Assembly (NCBI RefSeq): GCF_002933465.1
Contig: NZ_PSZE01000028.1
Location: 24,199 to 88,198 of the forward strand
DNA length: 64,000 nucleotides
Direction of reading: 5' to 3'
Source: Nocardia nova
GTDB taxonomy: Bacteria; Actinomycetota; Actinomycetes; Mycobacteriales; Mycobacteriaceae
The position numbers and the translations under genes are program-made. Shown one piece after another: positions 52,115-61,583 of the stretch (the stretch's first letter is position 1; each line of letters opens with the position of its first letter). The notes under the pieces were generated by a model, which saw only the letters and a list, made by a program, of their open reading frames with translations, made no database searches and was not told where the DNA came from.

Positions 52115-52498
52115 TTAGTGCCACTGCTGGAAGACGTCGAGCAGGCGCGTTCCGTGCGATCCGGGTACGTTCGCCATCACCACGACGCTGCCGTCCGGGT
52201 GGCTCGCCGCCTCCTCGATCACCTGCCGCAGTGAGGCGTGCACATTGCCGTGCTGGTCGTGATAGAGCTGGGTGTCCGGCTTCAGTCCCGCCCCGATCCG
52301 GTTCATCGGAACGACCATCGTGACCAGTGCCGGAATCGGACCGTCGCCGAGTGCGGCGGTCTCGTCGTGTGTGAGGATGACCCCGGCGCGCTGCTGGTCG
52401 GGCTGGACGACCGGCGTCACGGCGGCAGCCTGGGTCGCCGCCGCGACGGAGCCGACGAGGGTTGTCAACAGGGCTACCCCGAATACTGCTTTACGCAT
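52115..52498 (-). CDS. Secreted protein of unknown function
   Basis: 127 residues. A signal peptide (MRKAVFGVALLTTLVGSVAAATQAAA) precedes a mature domain of about 100 residues without cysteine. GGAGGG lies directly upstream of ATG 52498. The mature sequence has GVILTHDETAALGDGPIPALVTMVVPMNRIGAG and DGSVVVMANVPGSHGTRLLDVF, a short alpha/beta pattern. It is convergent with the preceding secreted protein gene. Confidence 0.7.
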   Translation of the reverse strand: MRKAVFGVALLTTLVGSVAAATQAAAVTPVVQPDQQRAGVILTHDETAALGDGPIPALVTMVVPMNRIGAGLKPDTQLYHDQHGNVHASLRQVIEEAASHPDGSVVVMANVPGSHGTRLLDVFQQWH

Positions 52499-52748
52499 GA
52501 ACCCTCCCGGCCGTGAGCGTAGTGGTGGGTACGAGGTTACGCATGGGCAACTCGGCGACAACCCCTTATGGTCGGAAATTTACACGGCGTGTTGCGGTGA
52601 CGGCGCTGACGGGCGGATGTGAGGAAATTCTCGGCAAACCGCCGGTCGGGTCGACGGGAGTACAATGTGCGACCTTGGCTTGTGGGGTGGCTCACCCCAC
52701 TACACCCTGTCGTCGACCCCTTCGGCGCGGGCTGCGACACTGGTGGTC

Positions 52749-54086
52749 GTGAGTTCTTCTCCGCGCGCGACCCAGGTAAACGTGCCGGTCTCCGCCCGAC
52801 TCTTCGAACGCGCCGCCGCGATCATCCCCGGCGGTGTGAACTCGCCTGTGCGGGCCTTCAATTCGGTCGGTGGCACCCCACGATTCATCGCTTCGGCGCG
52901 CGGGTACACGCTCACCGACGCCGACGGCAACGACTATGTGGACCTCGTGTGTTCCTGGGGGCCGATGATCCTCGGACACGCCCATCCGGCTGTCGTGGAC
53001 GCGGTGCGGCGGGCCGCCACCGGCGGGCTGTCCTTCGGCGCGCCGACCGAGGCCGAGATCGAACTGGCCGAGGCGATCGCCGCCCGCGTCGATCCGGTGC
53101 AGCGGGTGCGGCTGGTGAACTCCGGCACCGAGGCCACCATGAGTGCGGTGCGGTTGGCGCGCGGGTTCACCGGGCGCAGCAAGATCGTCAAGTTCGCCGG
53201 CTGCTATCACGGCCATGTCGACGCGCTGCTGGCCGATGCCGGCTCCGGTGTCGCGACCCTGGGCCTGCCGACCTCGCCGGGCGTGACCGGAGCGCAGGCC
53301 GCCGACACCCTCGTGCTGCCCTACAACGACCTCGAAGCCGTCGCCACGGCCTTCGCCGAATACCCGGGTCAGATCGCCGCCGTGATCACCGAGGCTGCCG
53401 CCGGCAATATGGGCGCGGTCCCGCCGCTGCCCGGATTCAACGCCGGCCTGCGTGAGCTGACCAGCGAACACGGCGCCCTGCTGATCATGGACGAGGTGAT
53501 GACCGGCTTCCGCGTGAGCGCCGCGGGCTGGTACGGGCGCGATCCGGTCGCGGGCGACCTGTACACCTTCGGCAAGGTGATGAGCGGCGGGCTGCCCGCC
53601 GCGGCCTTCGGCGGCCGCGCCGAGGTCATGGACCACCTCGCCCCGATCGGGCCGGTCTATCAGGCCGGCACGCTCTCGGGTAATCCGGTGGCGGTGGCGG
53701 CCGGGCTGGCCACGCTGCGTGCCGCCGACGCGGACGTCTACGCCGCCCTCGACCGCAATGCCGAACGCCTCGGATCCCTGATCACCGAGGCTCTGACCAC
53801 CGCGGGGGTCCCGCACACCGTGCAATTCGCGGGCAATATGGTGAGCGTGTTCTTCGCCGAGGGTCCGGTTACCGACTACGCCACCGCCAAGGCCACCGCC
53901 ACCTGGCGCTTCCCGGCCTTCTTCCACGCGCTGCTGGAACGTGGCGTCTACGCGCCGCCGAGCCCGTTCGAGGCCTGGTTCGTCTCGGCCGCCCTCGACG
54001 AGGACGCATTCGACCGCATTGCTGCCGCACTGCCCGCCGCCGCTGCGGCAGCCGCGACCGCCACACCCGAAGGATCCCGCGCGTGA
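52749..54086 (+). CDS. hemL: Glutamate-1-semialdehyde 2,1-aminomutase
   Basis: 445 residues. PLP enzyme converting glutamate-1-semialdehyde to ALA. The PLP lysine Lys276 lies in TFGKVMSGGLPAAAFGG; RLVNSGTEATMSAVRLARG, CYHGHVDALL, DEVMTGFRV and YQAGTLSGNPVA are standard. A possible -10 TACAAT at 52661-52666 would leave a leader of about 80 nt before GTG 52749. It begins a long operon with the cytochrome c maturation genes. Confidence 0.96.
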   Translation: MSSSPRATQVNVPVSARLFERAAAIIPGGVNSPVRAFNSVGGTPRFIASARGYTLTDADGNDYVDLVCSWGPMILGHAHPAVVDAVRRAATGGLSFGAPTEAEIELAEAIAARVDPVQRVRLVNSGTEATMSAVRLARGFTGRSKIVKFAGCYHGHVDALLADAGSGVATLGLPTSPGVTGAQAADTLVLPYNDLEAVATAFAEYPGQIAAVITEAAAGNMGAVPPLPGFNAGLRELTSEHGALLIMDEVMTGFRVSAAGWYGRDPVAGDLYTFGKVMSGGLPAAAFGGRAEVMDHLAPIGPVYQAGTLSGNPVAVAAGLATLRAADADVYAALDRNAERLGSLITEALTTAGVPHTVQFAGNMVSVFFAEGPVTDYATAKATATWRFPAFFHALLERGVYAPPSPFEAWFVSAALDEDAFDRIAAALPAAAAAAATATPEGSRA

Positions 54087-54895
54087 GCGACCCAGATCAG
54101 CTCGAATCCGTCACTGCCGCAACAGAATCCCCATCGCACGAAGAACCGGCGTCGCCCGGGGTCGCCGCCGCGGCGAACGGGGAAGCCGAACCGTCGCAGG
54201 GGCCCGGCCCGGACTCGGGAGCCGATGCCGGCAAGATTCCCTCGCTACCCGGTGACGTCGCCTCGGATACCGAGACCATCGTGCACGTGATGCGCCACGG
54301 CGAGGTGCACAACCCCAAGGGCATCCTGTATGGCCGCCTGCCCGGTTTCAGCCTCTCGGTGACGGGTCGCTCGCAGGCGGCTACGGTTGCGCGCACCCTG
54401 GCCGATCACGATGTCGCCCTGGTTGTCGCCTCGCCGCTGCAGCGCGCCCAGGAGACCGCCACGCCGATCGCCGGACAGCACGGGCTGATCGTGCGCACCG
54501 ACGACAACCTCATCGAGGCCGGTAACACCTTCGAGGGGCTGCGGGTGTCGGTCGGTGACGGCGCCCTGCGCAAGCCGCGGCACTGGTGGAAGTTGCGCGA
54601 TCCGTTCACGCCATCGTGGGGTGAGCCGTATCTGCAGATCGCGCATCGCATGCTCGCCGCCGTGAACAAGGCGCGGGTGGAGGCGGCCGGGCACGAGGCC
54701 GTGGTGGTGTCGCATCAGCTGCCGGTGTGGACGCTGCGGCGCTTCCTGGAGGGCAAGCGGCTGTGGCACGATCCGCGGCAGCGGCAGTGTTCGCTGGCCT
54801 CGCTGACTTCGCTTGTGTACCAAGGCGATACGTTGATCGACATCGTCTACTCCGAGCCGTCGGGCGGCTCGGATCCCAGGGTGACCGGGGCGTGA
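54083..54895 (+). CDS. Histidine phosphatase superfamily protein (Rv0525-like)
   Basis: 270 residues, starting at GTG within the hemL stop. A Ser/Pro/Glu-rich N-terminus of about 65 residues precedes a phosphoglycerate mutase-like domain with VMRHGEVHNPKGILYGRLPG, ASPLQRAQETA and VVSHQLPVWTLRRFLEG, giving the two catalytic His. It is distinct from gpmA: the bisphosphoglycerate-binding loop is missing, so it is probably a phosphatase. Its position between hemL and the ccs genes is conserved in mycobacteria (Rv0524-Rv0525-Rv0526). Confidence 0.88.
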   Translation: MSDPDQLESVTAATESPSHEEPASPGVAAAANGEAEPSQGPGPDSGADAGKIPSLPGDVASDTETIVHVMRHGEVHNPKGILYGRLPGFSLSVTGRSQAATVARTLADHDVALVVASPLQRAQETATPIAGQHGLIVRTDDNLIEAGNTFEGLRVSVGDGALRKPRHWWKLRDPFTPSWGEPYLQIAHRMLAAVNKARVEAAGHEAVVVSHQLPVWTLRRFLEGKRLWHDPRQRQCSLASLTSLVYQGDTLIDIVYSEPSGGSDPRVTGA

Positions 54896-55500
54896 GCGGG
54901 GCGGTCCGGCGTCTGCTGCCGATGCTGCTGGCCTGCGTGGCGGTCGTCGCCGCGCTGGCCGGCTGTTCGTCGGGGAACGACGCGGTCGCCCAGGGCGGCA
55001 CCTTCGATTTCGTCTCACCCGGTGGCAAGACCGATATTCGGTACGACCCGCCGGCCGCCCGCGGCACGATCGGCCACCTCTCGGGGCCGAATCTGATGAC
55101 CGGCAAGACCGTCTCGGTCGACGACTTCCCGAACCAGGTCGTCGTGCTGAACCTCTGGGGCCAATGGTGCGGGCCGTGCCGCGCGGAAGCGCCCGCGCTG
55201 GAACAGGTCTACGAACAGTCCAAGGACAAGGGCGTCGCCTTCCTCGGGATCAATGTGCGTGATCCGCAACAGGACAAGGCACGTGACTTCGTAACCGACA
55301 ATCACGTCGGCTACCCCTCCGTCTACGACCCCGAGATGCGCAGCCTGCTGGCGCTCGGCGGCAAATTCCCCACCAGCGTCATCCCCACTACGCTGGTACT
55401 GGATCGGCAGCATCGCGTCGCCGCGGTCTTCCTGCGGTCACTGCTGGCCGAGGATCTGCTGCCGGTGGTGAACCAGGTCGCGCAGGAGGGCCGGCAGTGA
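54892..55500 (+). CDS. TlpA/ResA-like lipoprotein thioredoxin
   Basis: 202 residues. Lipobox ending ALAGC puts Cys25 as the lipid anchor. The thioredoxin domain has the active site WCGPC (Cys93, Cys96), ResA-like NQVVVLNLWGQWCGPCRAEAP and the cis-Pro in SVIPTTLVLD. It should keep apocytochrome c cysteines reduced outside the membrane, fed by CcdA encoded next. Starts at GTG 54892, overlapping the previous stop; overlaps ccdA by 4 bp. Confidence 0.92.
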   Translation: MSGAVRRLLPMLLACVAVVAALAGCSSGNDAVAQGGTFDFVSPGGKTDIRYDPPAARGTIGHLSGPNLMTGKTVSVDDFPNQVVVLNLWGQWCGPCRAEAPALEQVYEQSKDKGVAFLGINVRDPQQDKARDFVTDNHVGYPSVYDPEMRSLLALGGKFPTSVIPTTLVLDRQHRVAAVFLRSLLAEDLLPVVNQVAQEGRQ

Positions 55501-56366
55501 CGGCTCTGGCTTCCCCGGCGGTGCCGGCATTGGCTTCCCGGGCGGTGCCGGCGTTGGCTTCGGTCGGCGAATCGTTTCAGCAGACCGCGGCAACCGGGCC
55601 GCTGCTGCTGGCGCTGGGCGCCTGCCTGCTCGCCGGACTGGTCTCGTTCGCGTCGCCGTGTGTGGTGCCGCTGGTGCCGGGATATCTGTCGTACCTGGCC
55701 GGGCTCGTGGGAGCCGAAGCGCCGCCGGTCACCGTGGACGAAGCCCAGGGGAAAGGGCCGGCCGTCGCGCTGCGCTCCGGCCGGATGCGCGTCGCGGGTG
55801 CGGCCGGACTCTTCGTCGCCGGCTTCACGGTGGTGTTCGTGCTGGCCTCGGCGACGGTTTTCGGTGTCATCCAGACGTTGAATGTCAATCGTGAACTGCT
55901 GCAACGCGTCGGCGGTGTGGTGACGATCCTGATGGGGCTGGTGTTCCTCGGCCTGGTGCCGATGTTGCAGCGCGACACCAGAATGCATCCGCGCCGGCTC
56001 ACCGGAGTCGTCGGTGCCCCGCTGCTGGGCGCGGTCTTCGCCCTGGGCTGGACGCCGTGCCTGGGCCCGACGCTCTCCGGCGTGATGGCCGTATCCGCCG
56101 GAACCGAGGGGGCAACGGCCGCGCGCGGTGTCGTGCTGATCGTGGCGTACTGCCTCGGTCTCGGCCTGCCGTTCGTGATTCTCGCGTTCGGATCGGCCAC
56201 CGCGCTGCGCGGCGTCGGCTGGCTCCGGCGCAATTCGCGCACCATCCAGATCATCGGCGGCGTTCTGCTCGTCGTGGTCGGTATCGCGCTGGTCACCGGG
56301 ATGTGGGATCAGTTCGTCGGATGGATCCGCAATGTGTTCGTCTCCCAGGTAACCCTGCCGATCTGA
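55497..56366 (+). CDS. ccdA: Cytochrome c biogenesis protein CcdA
   Basis: 289 residues, about six transmembrane helices. The functional cysteines are in FASPCVVPLVPGYLSYL (first helix) and GWTPCLGPTLS (fourth). CcdA carries electrons from cytoplasmic thioredoxin to the outside TlpA/ResA. The N-terminal 30 residues repeat ALASPAVPALASRAVPALAS, a small internal duplication. GTG start inside the stop of the TlpA gene. Rv0527 holds the same position. Confidence 0.94.
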   Translation: MTALASPAVPALASRAVPALASVGESFQQTAATGPLLLALGACLLAGLVSFASPCVVPLVPGYLSYLAGLVGAEAPPVTVDEAQGKGPAVALRSGRMRVAGAAGLFVAGFTVVFVLASATVFGVIQTLNVNRELLQRVGGVVTILMGLVFLGLVPMLQRDTRMHPRRLTGVVGAPLLGAVFALGWTPCLGPTLSGVMAVSAGTEGATAARGVVLIVAYCLGLGLPFVILAFGSATALRGVGWLRRNSRTIQIIGGVLLVVVGIALVTGMWDQFVGWIRNVFVSQVTLPI

Positions 56367-56371
56367 GCCCC

Positions 56372-58075
56372 ATGACTGTCACGATGACGCCCCCGTCCAC
56401 CGCCGCGAAGCCGCCGCGCCAGTCGCTGCCGCGCCGCGCGTTCGCACTGCTGCGCAACGCCTGGCGCGGATTGACCAGCATGCGCACGGCGCTCATGCTG
56501 CTGTTCCTGCTGGCGCTGGCGGCGATTCCGGGGGCGTTGCTGCCGCAGCGCAGTCTGAACCCGCAGAAGGTCGACAAGTACATCGCCGATCGCGGCACCC
56601 TCGGCCCGTGGATGGACCGGCTGCAGCTGTTCGACGTGTTTTCCAGCTTCTGGTTCACCGCGATTTACGCCCTGCTGTTCGTCTCGCTGGTCGGCTGCAT
56701 CGTGCCGCGCGTCTTCGACCACTACAAGGCGCTGCGCACACCGCCGGTTATGGTGCCGCGTAATCTGTCCCGGCTGCCGCACCATGCCGCGACCGTCACC
56801 GGCGACACCCCTGCCGAGGCGATCGAGCAGGCGCGGCGCGGGCTGCGCGGCTGGCGCACGGTGGTGCGGGACGGCTCCGAGGTGCGCAACGGCCGTCCCG
56901 GTGAGGTGACGCTCTCGGCGGAGAAGGGTTATCTGCGCGAACTCGGCAACCTGGTCTTCCATCTGGCCCTGGTCGGCCTGCTGGTCGCGGTGGCGGCGGG
57001 CAAGCTGTTCGGCTACGAGGGCAACGTGATCGTCGTCGCCGACGGCGGTCCCGGATTCTGCACCACCTCGCCGGCGGTCTTCGACTCGTTCAAGGCCGGC
57101 CGGGTCAACGACGGCACCGGACTGACCCCGGTCTGCGTGCGCGTCAAGGACTTCAAGGCCGACTACCTGCCCAACGGCCAGGCCGAGATGTTCACCGCCA
57201 ACATCTCGTACCAGACCGGCGACGATCTGGCGACCGACACCTGGCGCGACACCACCATCCAGGTCAATCATCCGCTGCGCGTCGCCGGAGACCGCGTGTA
57301 CCTGCAGGGACACGGGTATGCGCCGACCTTCACCGTCACCTATCCGAACGGGCAGAAGCGCACCGAGACCATCCAGTGGCGGCCCGACGACGGCGCGACA
57401 TTCCTGTCCAGCGGTGTGATGCGGTTCGACCCGCCGGGCGGCATGTACGGCAGCGAGGACGAGCGGCGCAAGAACCAGATCGCGATCGAGGGCCTGTTCG
57501 CGCCCACCGCGTTGATGCACGGCAGTCTGCTGACCTCCTCGTATCCCGGACTGACCGATCCGGCGGTGGCGATCGACATCTACCGCGGCGAGACCGGGCT
57601 CGACACCGGTCGCGCGCAGTCGCTGTTCTCGCTCGATCCGGAGATGATCAAACAGGGCCGGTTGACGAAGCAGCAGCGCGTCAATCTGCGGCCGGGTGAA
57701 TCGGCCACCCTGGCCGACGGCACCAAGGTCACCTTCGACGGGGCGCAGCAGTACGCGAATCTGCAGGTTTCCCACGACCCGGCGCAGAACTGGGTCCTGG
57801 TGTGCGCGTTGACGATGATGGCGGGGCTGCTCGTCTCGCTGCTGGTGAAGCGGCGGCGAATCTGGTTGCGCGCATATCCGGAAGGCCCGGATGCCGACGG
57901 TTCCGGTGAACGACGTACTGTAGTAGAAATGGGTGGGCTGGCCCGCACCGACCAAGCGGGTTGGGGCGGCGAGTTCGACCGCTTGCTGACGCGGCTGCTG
58001 GGCTCCGACCGCGCCGGCACCGGCAGCCCTGCGGATCAGCGCCCGGTCGCCCGGACCGAGAGCACGGGAGAGTGA
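56372..58075 (+). CDS. resB: System II cytochrome c biogenesis protein ResB (Ccs1)
   Basis: 567 residues. Three N-terminal membrane helices (TALMLLFLLALAAIPGALLPQ, FSSFWFTAIYALLFVSLVGCIVPR and GNLVFHLALVGLLVAVAAG), a large outside domain and a C-terminal helix (NWVLVCALTMMAGLLVSLLVKRRR). LPQRSLNP and the conserved His in LRELGNLVFHLALVG match ResB. Works with CcsA to move heme across the membrane and join it to the CXXCH motif. Start ATG 56372 is 6 nt after the ccdA stop. Confidence 0.93.
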   Translation: MTVTMTPPSTAAKPPRQSLPRRAFALLRNAWRGLTSMRTALMLLFLLALAAIPGALLPQRSLNPQKVDKYIADRGTLGPWMDRLQLFDVFSSFWFTAIYALLFVSLVGCIVPRVFDHYKALRTPPVMVPRNLSRLPHHAATVTGDTPAEAIEQARRGLRGWRTVVRDGSEVRNGRPGEVTLSAEKGYLRELGNLVFHLALVGLLVAVAAGKLFGYEGNVIVVADGGPGFCTTSPAVFDSFKAGRVNDGTGLTPVCVRVKDFKADYLPNGQAEMFTANISYQTGDDLATDTWRDTTIQVNHPLRVAGDRVYLQGHGYAPTFTVTYPNGQKRTETIQWRPDDGATFLSSGVMRFDPPGGMYGSEDERRKNQIAIEGLFAPTALMHGSLLTSSYPGLTDPAVAIDIYRGETGLDTGRAQSLFSLDPEMIKQGRLTKQQRVNLRPGESATLADGTKVTFDGAQQYANLQVSHDPAQNWVLVCALTMMAGLLVSLLVKRRRIWLRAYPEGPDADGSGERRTVVEMGGLARTDQAGWGGEFDRLLTRLLGSDRAGTGSPADQRPVARTESTGE

Positions 58076-58077
58076 AC

Positions 58078-59070
58078 ATGCCGATCGACGAAACACTCGC
58101 CGGTTACAGCAATCTCGCCTTCAAGACGGCGTTCGTCGTCTACCTGCTGGTGCTGGCGATGCTGATCGTGCAGTACGCCTCGGCGAAGAAGAAGGTGACC
58201 AGCGCCCAGGAGCGGGAGCGCGAACTGGTCGGCGTCGGCGCCTCCGGCGGGGTGAGCGCGGACCGGCCGATCGTGCCCGGCAAGCTGGAGCCCGCCCCGA
58301 AGCGTTCGCTGGCGGAGCAGCTCGGCAATATGGCGTTCGCGGTGCTCTTCGTCGCGATCGGCCTGCACCTGGCCTCGATCGTGTTGCGCGGCTTCGCGAC
58401 CCACCGCTTCCCGCTCGGCAACATGTACGAGTTCATCACCATGGCGACCGCGGCCGCGATGGTCACCGGCCTGGTGTTCATCCACGACCGCCGGTACCGC
58501 GCGATGTGGGTCTTCCTGCTGGTTCCGGTGCTGATCCTGATGTTCCTGGCCGGCCAGGTGCTCTACGCCGACGCCGCGCCCGTGGTTCCGGCGCTGAAGT
58601 CGTACTGGCTGCCGATTCACGTCACCATCGTCAGCATCGGCAGCGGCATCTTCATGCTCTCCGGTGTGGCGAGCCTGCTGTTCCTGCTGCGCATGTACCA
58701 GCCGGAAGGACAGGAATCGAGTAACCCGCTCGGCGCCCTCGCCCGCCGCCTCCCCGATGCCCGTACCCTCGACCGCCTCGCCTACCGCACGACGATCGTT
58801 GCCTTCCCCCTCTTCGGCACCGGCATCATCCTGGGCGCCATCTGGGCCGAAAGCGCGTGGGGCCGCTTCTGGGGCTGGGACCCGAAGGAAACCGTCTCCT
58901 TCATCGCCTGGGTCATCTACGCGGCGTACCTGCACGCCCGCGCGACCTCCGGCTGGCGCGAAACCAAGGCCGCCTGGATCAACGTGGCCGGTTTCGTCGC
59001 GATGCTGTTCAACTTGTTCATCATCAACATCGTGGTGAGCGGGTTGCACTCCTACGCGGGACTCAACTAG
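58078..59070 (+). CDS. ccsA: Cytochrome c biogenesis protein CcsA (CcsB)
   Basis: 330 residues with about eight transmembrane helices. The heme-handling tryptophan-rich motif WGRFWGWDPKETVSF is at about 261-275, with conserved His in LHLASIVLRGFA and the histidine of YLHARATSGWR. GNMYEFITM is the usual first-helix follower. It completes the system II assembly begun by TlpA-CcdA-ResB. Convergent with the WS/DGAT gene; the last 8 bp overlap it tail to tail. Confidence 0.95.
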   Translation: MPIDETLAGYSNLAFKTAFVVYLLVLAMLIVQYASAKKKVTSAQERERELVGVGASGGVSADRPIVPGKLEPAPKRSLAEQLGNMAFAVLFVAIGLHLASIVLRGFATHRFPLGNMYEFITMATAAAMVTGLVFIHDRRYRAMWVFLLVPVLILMFLAGQVLYADAAPVVPALKSYWLPIHVTIVSIGSGIFMLSGVASLLFLLRMYQPEGQESSNPLGALARRLPDARTLDRLAYRTTIVAFPLFGTGIILGAIWAESAWGRFWGWDPKETVSFIAWVIYAAYLHARATSGWRETKAAWINVAGFVAMLFNLFIINIVVSGLHSYAGLN

Positions 59071-60436
59071 GTTCACCCAGTTCGAGGACGGCGTGGAAAC
59101 CATCGGCTAGGCAGTCGGTGAAGGTTTCCACGTCCGGTACCGCGGCGGTATCGGCGTTGATGCCCACGCAGCAGGTATCGGTATGGGAGATGAGCGTGAC
59201 GTTGAACGCCGTGCCGATGGTGGGGCCGAAGGCGTACATCCGCTCGACCGCGGCGCCGGCGATGTAGATCGGCACGGGGGAGCCGGGGACGTCCGAGGCG
59301 ACGAAGTCCACGTGCTTGAGCATCGCGGTGACGATGGCGACCGGTAGTCGGTTGAGCGTGGCGGCGACGGCGGCCGAATAGGGGATCGCCGGTTCGTGCC
59401 GCCAGCCGACGACCATCGCGTCGAGTACGGGCATCAGGGAGGCCGGGTCGGTGATGCCGGCCGGCAGCGCGAATCTGACCAGGGTGATGCGATTTCCGCC
59501 GATCGGGTCGGTGTCCTTGCGCATGCTGACCGGCATGGTGACCCGCAGCCGCTCGACCTCCGTTTCGTGCAGTTCGTGATAGCGGTGCAGCCCGATGACC
59601 ACCCCGGCGAGGAAGGCGTCGTTGAGGGTGCAGCCGACCGTGTGCGCGGCGCGGCGCAGCGGTTCGAGCGGAACGTCGAGAGTTGAAAGGTGGCGCGCCA
59701 GACCACGTTTCGTCATCACAGGGGACAGGGTGTCGACCACCGGTCGCGCCAGCTTGCCGATCGAGACGGCCAGCTCCACCCCGTCGCGCACGGTACCCAC
59801 CGGGTGGGCGAGGACGTGACGGGCCAGCGGCAGCACATGCGCGAGGCCGCCGCGCAGCAACTCCGACCACACCGCCCAATTCCATCCGACGACGTCGGCC
59901 AGCCCACCGCGGCTTTCCGGGGCGGGCTCGGGATCCGGACGAGGTTCGCCGCCGGCGCGGGTGAAATCGACGATCTCGTTGGCCAATTGGATGCCGCCCA
60001 ACCCGTCGGTCAGGCAGTGATGCACCTTGAGCACCAACGCGCTGCCGCGACCGGCCACATTGCCCAGCACGGTTGCCTGCCACAGCGGGCGGACCGGGTC
60101 GAAGGCCGTCATGGCCTCGACGCGAGCGAATTCGAACACCGCCCTTCGGTCGACCGCGGCCGGTAGCGCAACTCGCCGCATATGCCAGGACAGGTCGAAA
60201 TCGGGGTCGGCTTCCCAGCGCGGGGGCGCGAGACCGGCCGGCAGGGCGACCAGCCGATCCCGGAAGCGGGGGGCCACCCGGGTGCCGCGATCAATGGCCT
60301 GCACCAGGCGTTCCCAGTCGGGCTCCGCGTCGAGTATCACGACCGAGACGATCGTCGAGCGCAGGATCGCGTCGCGCTCCATGCTCCACGAGAACAGGTC
60401 GGACTGGCTGAGATGAGATTCGCGCGTGTCCGTCAT
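59063..60436 (-). CDS. WS/DGAT-type acyltransferase
   Basis: 457 residues. The catalytic HHxxxDG motif is KVHHCLTDGLGG at about 136-147. N-terminal LSQSDLFSWSMERDA and the C-terminal block GTAFNVTLISHTDTCCVGINADTAAVPD are characteristic of actinobacterial wax ester synthase/triacylglycerol synthases. It uses acyl-CoA to esterify diacylglycerol or alcohols, building storage lipid. No transmembrane helix. The stop overlaps that of ccsA. Full length. Confidence 0.92.
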   Translation of the reverse strand: MTDTRESHLSQSDLFSWSMERDAILRSTIVSVVILDAEPDWERLVQAIDRGTRVAPRFRDRLVALPAGLAPPRWEADPDFDLSWHMRRVALPAAVDRRAVFEFARVEAMTAFDPVRPLWQATVLGNVAGRGSALVLKVHHCLTDGLGGIQLANEIVDFTRAGGEPRPDPEPAPESRGGLADVVGWNWAVWSELLRGGLAHVLPLARHVLAHPVGTVRDGVELAVSIGKLARPVVDTLSPVMTKRGLARHLSTLDVPLEPLRRAAHTVGCTLNDAFLAGVVIGLHRYHELHETEVERLRVTMPVSMRKDTDPIGGNRITLVRFALPAGITDPASLMPVLDAMVVGWRHEPAIPYSAAVAATLNRLPVAIVTAMLKHVDFVASDVPGSPVPIYIAGAAVERMYAFGPTIGTAFNVTLISHTDTCCVGINADTAAVPDVETFTDCLADGFHAVLELGEPS

Positions 60437-60592
60437 CGGCTTGCCTTCGCTGAGGAATCGGCGCCGTGATCGCCGCGGATGCGACTCCCGGCGCCGCTCG
60501 TGTGTCGAGCGTATTCACCTCACGCGCCACGCCGGTAGGGCCGAACGTCGGCGCCGGCGTGACCAAGGGCTCCCGGAAAGAGTTTTTTCCTT

Positions 60593-60622
60593 CCCTGTCG
60601 AACCCTGTCGAACCCTGTCGAA
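60593..60622. repeat. Three 10-bp tandem repeats
   Basis: CCCTGTCGAA repeated exactly three times, within a T-rich stretch (AGTTTTTTCC just before it). Lies between the WS/DGAT start and a sigma factor remnant. Confidence 0.8.
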
Positions 60623-60689
60623 ATCCCGGACCGTCGCAAAGGTCTCGTTCATGGTTTTCGGCGCACAGGACATCGAGCCGGCTTCCGCA

Positions 60690-61096
60690 CCCGCGTCGAC
60701 GACAACGGCATTCCGGTCCAACTCGAGCACCAGGACCGCCGCCGCTGGGACCGCACGCCGATCGAACACGGTCTGGGCATGCTCGACCGCGCCTTCGATC
60801 TGGCGCGTCCGCTCGGGCCGTATTCGCTGCAGGCGGCGATCTCCGGATGTCATGCCCACGCCACCACCTTCGGTGATACCGATTGGGTCGCCATCCTCGC
60901 CCTCTATGACGCTCTCGTCCAGCTCACCGCTCGATACCACCTGCTCGGCGCGGTCCGCGGCGATTTCCTCACCCGGCTCGGCCGGCATCACGACGCCGCC
61001 GCCGAGTTGGAGCGAGCCGCCGAACTCGCCCCCACCAGGCAAGAGCGGCACCTTCTGCTGGACCGCATGGCCGCCGCACTCGCGGCCGCGGGGTAA
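60690..61096 (+). pseudogene. Remnant of an ECF42-type (DUF6596) sigma factor, C-terminal part
   Basis: The frame of 60779 reads GIPVQLEHQDRRRWDRTPIEHGLGMLDRAFDLARPLGPYSLQAAISGCHAHATTFGDTDWVAILALYDALVQL, then jumps to ARYHLLGAVRGDFLTRLGRHHDAAAELERAAELA. This is the SnoaL-free C-terminal extension of ECF sigma factors, but the expected SPVVRLNRAVA stretch of about 30 residues is missing, and sigma regions 2 and 4 upstream are absent. A stop ends it at 61096. Confidence 0.7.
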
Positions 61097-61381
61097 GGCG
61101 TCGGCGCGGGCAGTTGCGAGGTCTTACGGCTTTGCCCGCCGCACCCACTCTCATCCGCGCCATCCGCGCGGTTCGGTGGCCTGCCGGGGTGTCGGAATCG
61201 GTATCAGCGGTGTGCGTTGGTCTCTGTCCCGTTGCGCAATCTTGCGACCTTTCGCGCTGGACGTTGGAACTGCGGAGCGAACCCGGACAAGCCCGTGTCA
61301 ACCTGCGTAGACGCGCGGGCATTCGCCGTACCTGCAGGGTTGCGGCTCGGCCGTCGGCGGGCAGGTAACGATTCATTGCAA

Positions 61382-61395
61382 TCGCATTAATGCGA
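61382..61395. promoter_or_regulatory. 14-bp perfect palindrome TCGCATTAATGCGA
   Basis: A perfect palindrome in a relatively AT-rich patch. The 61097-61583 region has no convincing gene. Further along, a 9-bp inverted repeat (GTGCCCCAC 61492-61500 with GTGGGGCAC 61527-61535) can form a stem. Confidence 0.4.
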
Positions 61396-61583
61396 CCTAA
61401 CCGGAGGGGTGGTACCGGTTACCGTGTATGCGCGGAGGTCGCCCTCGATAGGGAGCGGATACGTCGGCCTCCGTTGTTAGGGGATGAACCGGTGCCCCAC
61501 TTCTGTGGGTCTGAGCCGCCCAGCGGGTGGGGCACTGCCCTCCTCTCGCGCCGCCGAGGGATGTCGACGGTGGCCGCGGGACG

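Noticed and set aside
60593..60622. Short tandem repeats considered as a binding-site array (iterons).
   Set aside because: Three 10-bp copies only, no origin features or Rep gene nearby.
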